This document shows positions 41,547-50,408 of a stretch of 64,000 bases of DNA, one piece after another. The number at the start of each line of letters is the position of its first letter. The stretch's first letter is position 1. The position numbers and the translations under genes are program-made. Location: assembly GCF_001894745.1 (NCBI RefSeq), contig NZ_BBYF01000025.1:1-64000 (forward strand), given 5' to 3'. This stretch comes from Paenibacillus sp. NAIST15-1. GTDB lineage: Bacteria > Bacillota > Bacilli > Paenibacillales > Paenibacillaceae. The notes beneath the pieces were generated by a model that made no database searches, had not been told where the DNA came from, and worked only from the letters and a program-made list of their open reading frames with translations.

Positions 41547-42157
41547 CTTGGAAATGATTTCTTCGCTTGATAGATCCGATACCCTTTGTCCTTCACAACT
41601 AACTCTACGTTATCTTCTCCAAACAACTGCTGCAGCTTCGCTTCCGCTGATGGCGCTCCCTGTTTCTTCTGAATGACAATCCATAGAGAACCTCCGTCTG
41701 CTAAATGCTCATAGGATTGTTCAAAGATGCGATGAACAACCTCTTTGCCTGCACGAATCGGCGGATTGGTGAGAATAACAGAATAATGCTCACTACCTAG
41801 CGCATTGAGGCCATCACTCTCTTGAATCGTGACGTTATGGACTCCATTTAGAAGAGCGTTCTCTCTCGCTAAATCTAAGGCTCGCTCATTCACATCTACC
41901 ATCGTTACTCGTCCGCGCGTAGCCAGTTTTGCAGCTGTTAATCCAATCGGCCCATAACCACAGCCGACATCAAGAACGGTGGCGTCTTCAGGAATGTCCA
42001 TGCAATCAATCAGCACTCGACTGCCGTAATCGACACCACCTTTGGAAAATACACCGGCATCCGACACGAATGCTAGCTGCATACCTCGCAAGGATACCGT
42101 CCATTTCTTGCGATTATGCTCTACATCTGGACGCTTGCTGTAATAATGCCCTGCCAT
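41543..42157 (-). CDS. RsmC-like class I SAM-dependent methyltransferase
   Basis: A 204-aa protein of the RsmC/YbxB type. Motif I is VLDVGCGYGPIGL and the N6/N2-type catalytic motif IV is ILTNPPIRAG. RsmC methylates guanosine 1207 of 16S rRNA; YbxB (about 200 aa) lies at the same place in B. subtilis between rplL and rpoB, but its own target is not established. Start ATG at 42155-42157. Its end overlaps the rpoB promoter. Confidence 0.88.
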   Translation of the reverse strand: MAGHYYSKRPDVEHNRKKWTVSLRGMQLAFVSDAGVFSKGGVDYGSRVLIDCMDIPEDATVLDVGCGYGPIGLTAAKLATRGRVTMVDVNERALDLARENALLNGVHNVTIQESDGLNALGSEHYSVILTNPPIRAGKEVVHRIFEQSYEHLADGGSLWIVIQKKQGAPSAEAKLQQLFGEDNVELVVKDKGYRIYQAKKSFPS

Positions 42158-42289
42158 CTTGATCCCTTCCTGTCATGGTGAAAATAAAAAGTGCTATCGT
42201 TCATTGGCTAAGATGCGCGTCGAGTTCCCTATTTACCCTTCGTATTCGATGACACCTAAGCTAAATCGGTAAGTCGTATCTTAGACAAC

Positions 42290-42320
42290 GAACCCCTTGA
42301 AAACAAGTTCCAAGGGGTTC
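42290..42320 (-). terminator. hairpin after rplL, possible partial terminator
   Basis: On the minus strand GAACCCCTTG, 11-base loop, CAAGGGGTTC. It has a good 10-bp stem but no T-run, so it may reduce rather than stop transcription into the methyltransferase and rpoB. Partial termination between rplL and rpoB is known in other bacteria. Confidence 0.6.
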
Positions 42321-42338
42321 GCACTTTGCAAGCAGAGA

Positions 42339-42704
42339 TTACTTCACTTCTACAGATGCGCCAGCTTCTTCGAGCTTCGCTTTTACTGCTTCTGCTTCTT
42401 CTTTGCTTACTTTTTCTTTCAATGGTTTCGGGCAGTTGTCTACCAAGTCTTTAGCTTCTTTCAAGCCAAGACCAGTGATTTCACGAACAACTTTGATAAC
42501 GTTGATTTTGCCTGCGCCTGGTGCAGTCAAGATTACGTCAAACTCAGTTTGTTCAGCTGCGCCAGCATCACCAGCTGCGCCACCCATTACAGCTACAGGA
42601 GCTGCTGCAGTTACGCCGAATTCTTCTTCAATTGCTTTAACAAGGTCGTTCAATTCCAATACGGACATGCCTTTGATGGCTTCCAAGATTTGCTCTTTGC
42701 TCAT
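42339..42704 (-). CDS. rplL: 50S ribosomal protein L7/L12
   Basis: A 121-aa stalk protein, present in multiple copies per ribosome. It has the N-terminal dimerisation part ([20 protein letters not shown]), an Ala-rich hinge and the C-terminal GTPase-recruiting domain ([19 protein letters not shown]). GGAGG precedes the ATG. It follows rplJ by 46 bases. Confidence 0.98.
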   Translation of the reverse strand: MSKEQILEAIKGMSVLELNDLVKAIEEEFGVTAAAPVAVMGGAAGDAGAAEQTEFDVILTAPGAGKINVIKVVREITGLGLKEAKDLVDNCPKPLKEKVSKEEAEAVKAKLEEAGASVEVK

Positions 42705-42750
42705 TTGTTAAACCTCCATATTTAGTAAAGTGTATGTTACGCGATTAAGC

Positions 42751-43254
42751 TTACGCTTCCGCTTCGTTCTTCTCTGCAACGGCTTTGACAGCCAATGCGA
42801 AGTTGCGCATTGGTGCTTGGAGCACGCTGAGCAACATGGACAACAAACCTTCGCGGGAAGGCAATGCTGCCAAGGCTTTGATTTGATCCACGTCAACGAC
42901 GCGACCTTCAACTACTCCACCCTTAATTTCAAGAGCTTCGTTTTTCTTCGCAAAGTCGTTCAAGATTTTCGCAGGTGCTACTGCGTCTTCACGACTGAAT
43001 GCGATAGCTGTCGGACCAGACAATACTTCATCAAGTTCAGACAACTCAGCTTCTGCTGTCGCACGGCGTACCAATGTATTTTTCAATACTTGGAATTCGA
43101 TGCCTGCTTCGCGCAGTTGCTTACGAAGTTCAGTAACTTGAGATACTGTCAATCCACGGTAGTCAGCAACAACCGTTGTAGCGCTGCTACGGAATTTCTC
43201 AGCGATATCTTGTACAGCTTGCTGTTTCGCTTCGATTACTTTTGCGTTTGCCAC
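42751..43254 (-). CDS. rplJ: 50S ribosomal protein L10
   Basis: A 167-aa protein that anchors the L7/L12 stalk to 23S r[32 protein letters not shown] and the C-terminal helix that binds L7/L12 dimers are present. It starts at GTG (43252-43254), eight bases after AGGAGG; another GTG three codons up overlaps the site. Expression is likely set by the L10 leader upstream. Confidence 0.98.
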   Translation of the reverse strand: MANAKVIEAKQQAVQDIAEKFRSSATTVVADYRGLTVSQVTELRKQLREAGIEFQVLKNTLVRRATAEAELSELDEVLSGPTAIAFSREDAVAPAKILNDFAKKNEALEIKGGVVEGRVVDVDQIKALAALPSREGLLSMLLSVLQAPMRNFALAVKAVAEKNEAEA

Positions 43255-43325
43255 TCGTTCCACCTCCTACAAGGTTCTACTTAACACCGCATCCTGTCCG
43301 AGATCTTCTACCTACTTCAGCATAA

Positions 43326-43470
43326 GAAAAGCCTCTGCAGTTTACTACAGAGGCATCACGATAGCACTTGGTGCGCAGACGTGTCAACGACACGCTCCAA
43401 GCACTCAGTCTATTTCGAACACCTCGGTAGGAGATTAAGCCTTTCGGCACCTACTGTCTACGGTACGATT
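43326..43470 (-). ncRNA. ribosomal protein L10 leader
   Basis: The RNA read on the minus strand contains the conserved core GACAGTAGGTGCC, AAGGCTTAATC and TACCGAGGTG seen in Firmicutes L10 leaders, followed by a terminator hairpin GCCTCTG, 10-base loop, CTGCAGAGGC and TTTTC (43326-43354). Excess L10-L12 complex binds the core and favours termination. Boundaries are approximate. Confidence 0.9.
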
Positions 43471-43511
43471 ATTCAAAAGTTAATTGCACATCATGTGTTA
43501 GCAACTCTATT

Positions 43512-43541
43512 AGCATAGCATGGACAGTTGAACCATGTCAA
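43512..43541 (-). promoter_or_regulatory. sigma-A promoter of rplJ-rplL
   Basis: On the minus strand perfect -35 TTGACA (43536-43541), 18-base spacer, extended -10 TGC-TATGCT (core at 43512-43517). Transcription starts just before the L10 leader. Confidence 0.8.
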
Positions 43542-43585
43542 CCACTCACAAAACTTGCCAACAGATTCCCACTAAAGAATAAATC

Positions 43586-44278
43586 TTAGCGGAAAGATGC
43601 TGTGTTCACACGTGCTGCAGGGCCCATCGTGGAAGAAACCGCGATGTTTTTCAAATACACGCCTTTAGCCGCTGCTGGCTTCGCACGGTTCAATGCATCG
43701 ATCAACGCTTTGAAGTTGTCATGCAACTTGTCTGCATCGAAAGAAGCTTTACCGATTGGTGCGTGGATTTGTCCTGCTTTGTCCAGACGGTACTCGATTT
43801 TACCAGCTTTGATCTCTTGAACAGCTTTAGTAACGTCGAATGTAACCGTACCAGCTTTAGGGTTAGGCATGAGACCTTTACCACCGAGGATACGTCCCAA
43901 TTTACCTACTTCGCTCATCATGTCTGGCGTAGCTACGCAGACATCGAAGTCGAACCAGCCTTGTTGAATTTTGTTGATCATATCTTGATCGCCTACAAAA
44001 TCAGCACCAGCTGCTTCTGCTTCTTTTGCTTTTTCGCCTTTTGCAAAGACGAGAACGCGTTTTGTTTTACCTGTACCGTGTGGAAGTACAACTACCCCAC
44101 GAACAGCTTGGTCTTGTTTACGAGGGTCTACACCCAAGCGAACAGCAACTTCAACTGTTTCGTCGAATTTTGCTGTAGCCGATTTCTTAACCAACTCAAT
44201 GGCTTCCATCGACTCATAAGCAGCATCTCTATCGATAAGCTTTGCAGCTTCGACATATTTCTTGCCACGTTTTGCCAT
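43586..44278 (-). CDS. rplA: 50S ribosomal protein L1
   Basis: A 230-aa protein of the mobile L1 stalk that helps E-site tRNA leave. [31 protein letters not shown] and [13 protein letters not shown] are signatures. AAAGGAGG precedes the ATG. L1 is the translational repressor of rplK-rplA in many bacteria. Confidence 0.98.
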   Translation of the reverse strand: MAKRGKKYVEAAKLIDRDAAYESMEAIELVKKSATAKFDETVEVAVRLGVDPRKQDQAVRGVVVLPHGTGKTKRVLVFAKGEKAKEAEAAGADFVGDQDMINKIQQGWFDFDVCVATPDMMSEVGKLGRILGGKGLMPNPKAGTVTFDVTKAVQEIKAGKIEYRLDKAGQIHAPIGKASFDADKLHDNFKALIDALNRAKPAAAKGVYLKNIAVSSTMGPAARVNTASFR

Positions 44279-44340
44279 GATTATTTCCTCCTTTGTGGTT
44301 TTAACGGATTAACCTCCCACATGCGCCAAAGAAGAACGTA

Positions 44341-44766
44341 TTAGTCTTCTACGACAAAGCCCATGCTGCGAGCTGTACCTTCAACCATACGCATAGCCGA
44401 TTCAACGGATGCTGCGTTCAGGTCAGGCATTTTTTGCTCAGCGATTTGACGTACAACGTCGCGTTTCACTGTTGCAACTTTTTTCGTGTTCGGTTCACCG
44501 GAACCTTTTTCGACCTTAGCCGCTACTTTCAACAATACTGCAGCCGGTGGAGTCTTCGTGATGAACGTAAAGGAACGATCTTCGAATACAGAGATTTCAA
44601 CAGGAATAATCAAACCTGCTTGATCAGCTGTTTTCGCATTGAATTCCTTACAGAACGCCATGATATTGACACCCGCTTGACCCAATGCTGGACCTACCGG
44701 AGGCGCTGGATTCGCCTTACCCGCTGGAATTTGCAATTTAACGACTTTAATGACCTTTTTCGCCAT
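44341..44766 (-). CDS. rplK: 50S ribosomal protein L11
   Basis: A 141-aa protein of the GTPase-associated centre, target region of thiopeptides and needed for RelA-type stringent signalling. [20 protein letters not shown] is the N-terminal signature. The ATG at 44764-44766 follows AAGGAGG; the frame opens three codons earlier. Confidence 0.98.
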   Translation of the reverse strand: MAKKVIKVVKLQIPAGKANPAPPVGPALGQAGVNIMAFCKEFNAKTADQAGLIIPVEISVFEDRSFTFITKTPPAAVLLKVAAKVEKGSGEPNTKKVATVKRDVVRQIAEQKMPDLNAASVESAMRMVEGTARSMGFVVED

Positions 44767-44792
44767 TTCAAACACCTCCTTGCGCTAGTTAT

Positions 44793-44818
44793 GTGAGGTT
44801 CAGGTTGCCCTATCTCAC
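44793..44818 (-). promoter_or_regulatory. hairpin in the rplK leader, candidate L1-binding site
   Basis: On the minus strand GTGAG and CTCAC enclose ATAGGGCAACCTGAAC, with an inner AGG/CCT pairing. It lies 27 bases before rplK, where L1 binds its own mRNA in other bacteria. The resemblance is by position and shape only. Confidence 0.35.
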
Positions 44819-44842
44819 AGTAGAAACCAATAGAAAGATGTA

Positions 44843-45376
44843 TTAGATCTTCTCCACTTGGTGGTAATCCAACTCAAGAGGGGTTTCTCTTCCAAACATG
44901 TTGACATGAACCTTAAGCTTCTGCTTGTCTGTAATGATCTCTTCGACCGTACCGACGAAGTTCGCGAAAGGCCCTACCATAATGCGAACCGATTCCTTCA
45001 AGTCGAAATCGACTTTTGCTCTCGGATCTTCCATGCCCATTGTCTTTAAGATCTGATCGACCTCTTCAGGCAACAGTGGAATAGGCTTTGAACCAGAGCC
45101 GGTAGATCCGACGAATCCGGTAACCCCTGGCGTGTTGCGAACAACATACCAAGACTCATCCGTCTGAATCATTTCAACCAAAACATAACCGGGGTAAACT
45201 TTACGCATGACAACTTTCTTTTTGCCATCCTTGTTTACCATTTCTTCTTCCATCGGAACAAGAACGCGGAATATTTTGTCTTCCATGCCCATGGATTCAA
45301 CGCGCTTTTCCAAATTGGCTTTAACTTTGTTCTCATAACCTGAGTAGGTATGAACAACGTACCATCTTTTTTCCAT
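44843..45376 (-). CDS. nusG: transcription termination/antitermination factor NusG
   Basis: A 177-aa protein with an NGN domain that binds the polymerase clamp (WYVVHTYSGYENKVKANLE, VYPGYVLVEM) and a KOW domain (VGPFANFVGTVEEI). In Bacilli NusG mainly promotes pausing. AGGTGG precedes the ATG. In the order secE-nusG-rplK. Confidence 0.97.
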   Translation of the reverse strand: MEKRWYVVHTYSGYENKVKANLEKRVESMGMEDKIFRVLVPMEEEMVNKDGKKKVVMRKVYPGYVLVEMIQTDESWYVVRNTPGVTGFVGSTGSGSKPIPLLPEEVDQILKTMGMEDPRAKVDFDLKESVRIMVGPFANFVGTVEEIITDKQKLKVHVNMFGRETPLELDYHQVEKI

Positions 45377-45399
45377 AACTAAGCCACCTTGGGACTTTA

Positions 45400-45609
45400 T
45401 TAAATAATCGCTTCGACTATCGCGGAAATTCCGATATCAAGGACCCAGAAATAAAGCGTCATAAAGATAACCGTGGCTAAAACGACGATCGTATAGCTTG
45501 TCAGTTCTTTACGACTGGGCCAGCGAACCTTTTTTAATTCACCCCAGCTGTCGGCAAAGAAGGAAAACATCGAACCGAAACTTTGTTTCAGTTTCCCGAA
45601 GAAAGCCAC
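45400..45609 (-). CDS. secE: SecE, preprotein translocase subunit
   Basis: A 69-aa single-pass form: an amphipathic SWGELKKVRWPSRKELTS helix followed by one membrane segment. It clamps SecY. The start codon is GTG (45607-45609), eight bases after GGAGG. The length is typical of Gram-positives; it lies between rpmG and nusG. Confidence 0.96.
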   Translation of the reverse strand: MAFFGKLKQSFGSMFSFFADSWGELKKVRWPSRKELTSYTIVVLATVIFMTLYFWVLDIGISAIVEAII

Positions 45610-45629
45610 GGACTACACCTCCATCAGAC

Positions 45630-45779
45630 TTATCTCGTTTCGCGATGAGAAGTATGCTCGTTGCAGAACTTGCAGAATTTCTTCAACTCAATGCGGTCTG
45701 GGTGATTACGTTTGTTCTTTGTTGTCGTATAGTTGCGTTGTTTGCAGTTCGTGCAAGCCATCGTAACGATTACCCGCAT
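45630..45779 (-). CDS. rpmG: 50S ribosomal protein L33, zinc-binding form
   Basis: A 49-aa protein with two CxxC pairs ([10 protein letters not shown] and [10 protein letters not shown]) that mark the zinc-dependent C+ form. I chose the ATG at 45777-45779, with AGGAGGTG upstream; 30 earlier codons in frame are not family-like. First gene of the rpmG-secE-nusG unit. With S14 and L36 it makes three zinc ribosomal proteins here. Confidence 0.95.
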   Translation of the reverse strand: MRVIVTMACTNCKQRNYTTTKNKRNHPDRIELKKFCKFCNEHTSHRETR

Positions 45780-45964
45780 GTAGTACACCTCCTGAAGACA
45801 CCTTAATGATAAGAAGCGTCGAATTTCCCCAAGCAGAAACGGATTGACCATCCTTCTACAGGGGGACAAATCGTCTCTTGTTCGCTGAATAATCCACTCT
45901 CAGTCTAATAACCAATCATTTCTTATTCAGTAAATACGTACGCATATTTAGGGCTACCTAAAAC

Positions 45965-45993
45965 ACTTTATCACAAGGGGCAAATGATGTCAA
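45965..45993 (-). promoter_or_regulatory. sigma-A promoter of rpmG-secE-nusG, proximal
   Basis: On the minus strand perfect -35 TTGACA (45988-45993), 17-base spacer, -10 TAAAGT (45965-45970) with an extended TGA just upstream. Confidence 0.7.
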
Positions 45994-46030
45994 TGATAAG
46001 ATGTTGACGCCGTGGGGGGCGATGTCATTC

Positions 46031-46060
46031 ACTCTATCATATCCGACAGCTGCTTGACAA
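46031..46060 (-). promoter_or_regulatory. second, distal candidate promoter of rpmG-secE-nusG
   Basis: On the minus strand -35 TTGTCA (46055-46060), 18-base spacer, -10 TAGAGT (46031-46036). Weaker than the proximal one; the two would form a tandem pair. Confidence 0.45.
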
Positions 46061-46189
46061 AGGAAAAGATCACTAATGTTCCTAGTCGCTATCAGTATGG
46101 TGGAATATTACGCAATCTAAACCTTCATTCTCGTAAACTTTCGATGTAAAATTAATTGCTTTCAACCGGATACAGTATGTACACAATGA

Positions 46190-46227
46190 AAAAGAGCCTA
46201 TCTCCCATACTAGGTTGATAAGCTCTT
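46190..46227 (-). terminator. terminator after sigH
   Basis: On the minus strand AGAGC.TATC, long loop, GATA.GCTCT, then TTTTTC. Two mismatches in the stem. It isolates sigH from the rpmG unit. Confidence 0.8.
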
Positions 46228-46245
46228 ACATCTGTATTCGACTAA

Positions 46246-46905
46246 TTAACATCCGCTATCCCCGCCATCCCGTAACTCCAAATATCGCTCCAACTTTCGC
46301 TTGACTCGCTGCAGCGCATTGTCTATCGATTTGACGTGGCGATCCAGATCAACGGCAATTTCCTGATAGGAACGCCCATCCAAATACAACATGAGCACTT
46401 TCCGTTCCAAATCGCTCAAAATTTCAGACATCTTGTCCTCGAGCCCAACGAATTCTTCTTGATTAATGATCAATTCTTCTGGATCAGACACCCGCGAGCC
46501 ACCAATCACATCTAGCAAGGTACGATCTGAATCTTCGTCATATATCGGCTTATCCAACGACACATAAGAATTCAATGGTATGTGCTTCTGGCGCGTCGCC
46601 GTCTTAATCGCAGTAATAATCTGTCTAGTAATGCACAGTTCGGCGAATGCCTTGAATGATGCCAGCTTGTCTCCCTTAAAATCACGAATTGCCTTGTATA
46701 ATCCGATCATGCCCTCTTGAACAATATCCTCACGGTCAGCGCCGATTAGAAAATATGAGCGTGCTTTTGCTCGAACGAAATTGCGGTACTTGTTAATTAA
46801 GTATTCGAGCGCTTCGCTATCTCCCTCCCTGACCGCGTCGACTAGCTGTTCATCCGACGAACGATCGTATGAGGAGGTGCTTAATACTTTGAGGTCAACA
46901 CTCAC
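46246..46905 (-). CDS. sigH: RNA polymerase sigma-H factor
   Basis: A 219-aa sigma-70 family factor (218 in B. subtilis) for the transition to stationary phase, competence and early sporulation. Region 2 is nearly identical to Bacillus SigH: YRNFVRAKARSYFLIGADRE and DIVQEGMIGLYKAIRDFKGD; region 4 has LDGRSYQEIAVDLDRHVKSI. The GTG at 46903-46905 has GGAGG eight bases upstream. The frame continues 29 codons through the promoter region, which cannot be coding. A palindrome covers the promoter -10. Confidence 0.97.
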   Translation of the reverse strand: MSVDLKVLSTSSYDRSSDEQLVDAVREGDSEALEYLINKYRNFVRAKARSYFLIGADREDIVQEGMIGLYKAIRDFKGDKLASFKAFAELCITRQIITAIKTATRQKHIPLNSYVSLDKPIYDEDSDRTLLDVIGGSRVSDPEELIINQEEFVGLEDKMSEILSDLERKVLMLYLDGRSYQEIAVDLDRHVKSIDNALQRVKRKLERYLELRDGGDSGC

Positions 46906-46953
46906 TAGCAATCCCTCCGGCCTGCAACGCAATCCACCCGTTACATCACAAAT

Positions 46954-46980
46954 GATAGATTCAGTATATATGAATCTATC
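46954..46980. promoter_or_regulatory. perfect palindrome over the sigH -10, operator candidate
   Basis: GATAGATTCA, 7-base spacer, TGAATCTATC: two perfect 10-base arms centred on the -10 and start region of sigH. This is where a repressor dimer would block polymerase. B. subtilis sigH is repressed by AbrB, which does not need such a palindrome. The binding protein is unknown. Confidence 0.6.
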
Positions 46981-46992
46981 TATCATCGTCAA
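46963..46992 (-). promoter_or_regulatory. sigma-A promoter of sigH
   Basis: On the minus strand -35 TTGACG (46987-46992), 18-base spacer, -10 TATACT (46963-46968). It lies about 60 bases before the sigH GTG. The -10 is inside the palindrome. Confidence 0.8.
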
Positions 46993-47111
46993 CCAAAGGA
47001 AGCCTTATCCTGTGCGGAATTTGAGCATTATTCCAAAATAAGTCTATGCATTTGACTGCATACGCCAATAATAACGTTGAAAATGACGCTCAAGCTCCTG
47101 TCCTACGCTAC

Positions 47112-47651
47112 TCAATCTTCTTCCCCTCGGCGCAGCCGTTCAAGCTTAAGCAGTTGATCCAGCTTAAGCTTGCCTTCAATCGGGTTACGCTTGATCGGCT
47201 GCAGTGCCTGTTCACGAATCTTCGTCTCCACCTCGCGCCGGGCCTGTACGATAATGAGCCCCAGCTCGCGTGCCGAAATACGAAGTGCACCTTGTGCAAA
47301 AGCTACGTTCTGTTCTGTCATGTCTGATGTTGCTACGTAGATTTGACGGCGGCGATGCCCAAGCTCCCTGGCAAGCCGCTCGATGCATTCGTCCGCTGTC
47401 TCTTTCTCCTTCGTGAACTGTACAGAGACTTTACCCTGCGTGTACTTGGCGCCTAAGCCAGGAACGCGATATGCATCAAATACCACAATTACTCTTCGGC
47501 CGGAATATGCTAGATAGTCTGCAAGCATATTTAACAGTCGTTCTCTTGCTTCATCTAAGTCTTTATCTTTCAGCTCTCTTAATTCCGGCCACGCCCCGAT
47601 CATGTTGTAGCCGTCAACAAGAAGCACATCGCGCCAATCCTGCCGATCCAT
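47112..47651 (-). CDS. rae1: Rae1-type NYN-domain ribonuclease (YacP)
   Basis: A 179-aa PIN-like NYN nuclease. The acidic catalytic residues are in LLVDGYNMIGAW, VVFDAYRV and ATSDMTEQ. B. subtilis Rae1 (YacP) enters the ribosomal A site and cleaves certain mRNAs during translation. A TGAGG site lies nine bases before the ATG. It starts 11 bases after rlmB and is the last gene of the cysE operon. Confidence 0.88.
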   Translation of the reverse strand: MDRQDWRDVLLVDGYNMIGAWPELRELKDKDLDEARERLLNMLADYLAYSGRRVIVVFDAYRVPGLGAKYTQGKVSVQFTKEKETADECIERLARELGHRRRQIYVATSDMTEQNVAFAQGALRISARELGLIIVQARREVETKIREQALQPIKRNPIEGKLKLDQLLKLERLRRGEED

Positions 47652-47662
47652 ACCGGGCAGCC

Positions 47663-48406
47663 TCAGCCGCGACGCCGGCGCACGACCTCATACATGAAGA
47701 TGCCTGCAGCTACCGACGCATTAAGCGAGTTAATTTGCCCTGCCATTGGAAGCTTATACAACATATCGCAATTTTCCCGAACAAGTCTGCCCATTCCTTT
47801 ATTCTCGTTACCGATGACAAGCGCGATTGGAAGATTGAATACATCCGCTTCATAAATGTCTTGCGTTGCTGTTACATCTGTACCTACGATCCACACTCCA
47901 CGGTCTTTAAGCTGCTGCATCGTCTGAACCAAATTCGTCACCTTGGCTACCGGCACATACTCGACAGCTCCAGCAGATGTCTTAGATACCGTAGCAGTCA
48001 GTCCAGCTGAGCGGCGCTTCGGAATAACTACGCCATGCGCACCTGTGCAGTCCGCTGTACGAAGAATGGAACCCAAATTGTGCGGATCCTCGATTTCATC
48101 CAATAGGATCAGAAACGGAGTCTCGCCTTTAGCCTCAGCTTGAGCTAAAATATCTTCCACTTCTACATAATGATAAGCTGCAACCTGTGCGACAACTCCT
48201 TGATGCTGAACCCCTTCGACCATTTGATCGAGCTTGCGCTTATCGACCATTTGAATCACGACGCCAGCTTTCTTGGCTTCTGCAATAATCGGCCCTGTTA
48301 AATGTTTTTGTGCATTTTCCGCAATCCATACTTTATTTATCGTTCTCCCGGATTTGAGCGCCTCGGTTACCGAATGCTTCCCGGCAATATATTCTTCTTC
48401 ATGCAT
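47663..48406 (-). CDS. rlmB: RlmB, 23S rRNA (guanosine-2251-2'-O)-methyltransferase
   Basis: A 247-aa SpoU-family knotted methyltransferase. The N-terminal substrate-binding part begins EEYIAGKHSVTEALKSGR. Knot motifs are EDPHNLGSILRTAD, IALVIGNENKGMG and QINSLNASVAAGI. I chose the ATG at 48404-48406, which has GGGAGG 11 bases upstream and matches the length of the B. subtilis homologue (YacO). A longer start, overlapping mrnC, would add 20-24 residues but has no ribosome-binding site. Confidence 0.9.
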   Translation of the reverse strand: MHEEEYIAGKHSVTEALKSGRTINKVWIAENAQKHLTGPIIAEAKKAGVVIQMVDKRKLDQMVEGVQHQGVVAQVAAYHYVEVEDILAQAEAKGETPFLILLDEIEDPHNLGSILRTADCTGAHGVVIPKRRSAGLTATVSKTSAGAVEYVPVAKVTNLVQTMQQLKDRGVWIVGTDVTATQDIYEADVFNLPIALVIGNENKGMGRLVRENCDMLYKLPMAGQINSLNASVAAGIFMYEVVRRRRG

Positions 48407-48440
48407 GCGTAAGTGTGCCTCCCGTCTAGATGTTTCCCTT

Positions 48441-48920
48441 TTACTTTTGCTGCTGTTCTGTCCCATGTGCTTGAACAATCATAGTAACGAATTGCCGCAT
48501 TCGTTCAAAATTTTCATTCAGATATAAATAGCCGAATAAAGATTCAAGCGCTGTAGCCTGTCTATATTCACTTACGTTCGCACTTTTCGGCACACTGGAC
48601 TTCGTATTGCGTCCTTGACGAACGACGTCTGCTTCTTCATCTGTTAATATCGGCATCAGAAGCGATAGCGCACGCGCCTGCGCCTTGGCAGATACATACC
48701 CCGTCGCTTCACGATGCAGGTGGTTCGGCCGATGATTCGGCTGTGATATAAGATATTGTCTGATGGCAACTTCGAAGATTGCATCGCCTATATAAGCGAG
48801 TACAATCGGATTAAGCTGCTGCGGCCGCTTGGTCGGGGCGAAAGGGAACAGCCATGTTCCAGCATCCCCTGACCTTGCTTCAATTGTTGTCGATTGATGT
48901 TCCTGTTGATTATCATTCAT
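48441..48920 (-). CDS. mrnC: Mini-ribonuclease III MrnC
   Basis: A 159-aa enzyme with an RNase III catalytic domain but no double-stranded-RNA-binding domain. NPIVLAYIGDAIFEVAIR holds the catalytic Asp and Glu region, and ALESLFGYLYL the second. MrnC matures the ends of 23S rRNA. The ATG at 48918-48920 is preceded by GAAGGAG at 14 bases, a long spacing, so the exact start is uncertain. Between cysS and rlmB as in Bacillus. Confidence 0.9.
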   Translation of the reverse strand: MNDNQQEHQSTTIEARSGDAGTWLFPFAPTKRPQQLNPIVLAYIGDAIFEVAIRQYLISQPNHRPNHLHREATGYVSAKAQARALSLLMPILTDEEADVVRQGRNTKSSVPKSANVSEYRQATALESLFGYLYLNENFERMRQFVTMIVQAHGTEQQQK

Positions 48921-48963
48921 TGCGTATGCATAAGCTCCTTCGTCGACCGTAATGCCGCTGCGA

Positions 48964-50379
48964 CTATTTTCGGCGCCAGCGCACACCCTGAGGCGTATCT
49001 TCCAGAACGATCCCTTGCTCGGTTAACAGATCGCGAATTTCATCGGCTCTCGCCCAGTTTTTCGCTTTGCGAGCATCGTTGCGTTCTTGGATAAGTTGGT
49101 CGATTTCCTCATCCAGCAATTCCTCTTCCTTCTCCAATACCAGTCCAAGCACCTCGTTCATCGCTTCAAAGGCATCCAGCAATGCTTCCAAGTCCCCAGC
49201 TGCAAGCGAATCAGCTTGCTGCAAATACGAATTCGCCTCACTTGCCCATTCGAATACAGCAGTAATGGCATCTGCCGTATTGAAGTCATCCTGCATCTTC
49301 GCATCAAAGGTCTCTAGAATGGAAGCTATCTTCACTTGAAGTGCCTCGTTCGCATCTTCCTGCACAGATGGATCTGTATTCAGAGATGCCAATGCATGGC
49401 GGACATTCGCAACTGCATTCGCTATGCGGCTGACGCTTTTCTCTGCCTGTTCCATCGCTTCTGCATTGAAGTTCAGTGGGTTGCGATAGTGTGTCGACAA
49501 CATGAAGTAGCGCAGAGCAGCCGGATCATATTGCTTCAGCAATTGATGAACCGTTACCCCATTACCAAGCGACTTCGACATTTTTTCATTATCAATATTA
49601 ATATATCCGTTATGCATCCACACGTTGGCAAGTGGTTTTCCTGTCACGGATTCGGACTGTGCAGCCTCACATTCGTGGTGCGGGAACTGAAGATCCTGGC
49701 CGCCGCCATGGATATCGATCGTTTCACCCAAATATTTGCGCGACATAGCCGAGCATTCAATATGCCAGCCTGGACGGCCTTCGCCCCATGGGCTTGACCA
49801 AGAGATTTCCCCTGGCTTCGCCGCTTTCCATAAGACGAAGTCAGCTGCGTCATCCTTGCGCTCATCCACTTCGATTCGAATTCCGAGCTGCAGCTCATCA
49901 ATGTTCTGACCGGAAACCTGGCCATACTTCGCAAATTCTCTCGTACGGAAATACACATCTCCGCCCGATTCATAAGCCTTACCGTTTGCCACAAGCTCTG
50001 AGATGAAGGCGATGATTTCCTCCATATTATCCGTTACACGCGGGTTATTCGATGCACGGCGAATACCTAGACCATCATTATCCTCATAGAACGCCTGAAT
50101 AAAGCGCTCCGCAACTTCTTGTACCGTGGATCCCAGATCTGCTGCTTTGCGGATCAGCTTGTCATCAACATCTGTGAAATTCACGATGTAGTTTACTTCG
50201 TAATCCAGCGTCTCTAAATAACGGCGAACAACGTCAAAAAAGATCGCAGGCCGCGCATTTCCGATATGGATATAGTCATACACAGTTGGCCCGCATACAT
50301 ACATCGTAATGCGATCCGGATCTATCGGCTGAAACGGCTCTTTCGTACGTGTCAGCGTATTATAAATGTGCAAAGTCAT
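48964..50379 (-). CDS. cysS: cysteinyl-tRNA synthetase
   Basis: A 471-aa class I synthetase. The HIGH motif is HIGNARP after the zinc Cys in YVCGPTVYD. Further zinc ligands are in HIECSAMS and HHECEAA, and KMSKS is EKMSKSLGN. It charges tRNA-Cys. The ATG at 50377-50379 has GGAGGAG upstream; a GTG three codons earlier is part of that. It lies 29 bases after cysE under a common T-box. Confidence 0.98.
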   Translation of the reverse strand: MTLHIYNTLTRTKEPFQPIDPDRITMYVCGPTVYDYIHIGNARPAIFFDVVRRYLETLDYEVNYIVNFTDVDDKLIRKAADLGSTVQEVAERFIQAFYEDNDGLGIRRASNNPRVTDNMEEIIAFISELVANGKAYESGGDVYFRTREFAKYGQVSGQNIDELQLGIRIEVDERKDDAADFVLWKAAKPGEISWSSPWGEGRPGWHIECSAMSRKYLGETIDIHGGGQDLQFPHHECEAAQSESVTGKPLANVWMHNGYINIDNEKMSKSLGNGVTVHQLLKQYDPAALRYFMLSTHYRNPLNFNAEAMEQAEKSVSRIANAVANVRHALASLNTDPSVQEDANEALQVKIASILETFDAKMQDDFNTADAITAVFEWASEANSYLQQADSLAAGDLEALLDAFEAMNEVLGLVLEKEEELLDEEIDQLIQERNDARKAKNWARADEIRDLLTEQGIVLEDTPQGVRWRRK

Positions 50380-50408
50380 GCAAGTCACTCCTCCTTGATG
50401 TTCGGGAT

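Larger units (their letters stand above)
45780..46189 (-). other. intergenic region upstream of rpmG-secE-nusG
   Basis: About 410 bases without a gene between the sigH terminator and rpmG. It contains two candidate promoters (45965-45993 and 46031-46060) and a roughly 180-base 5' leader. There is no tRNA. In the last part before rpmG I see no structure that I can name. Confidence 0.5.
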
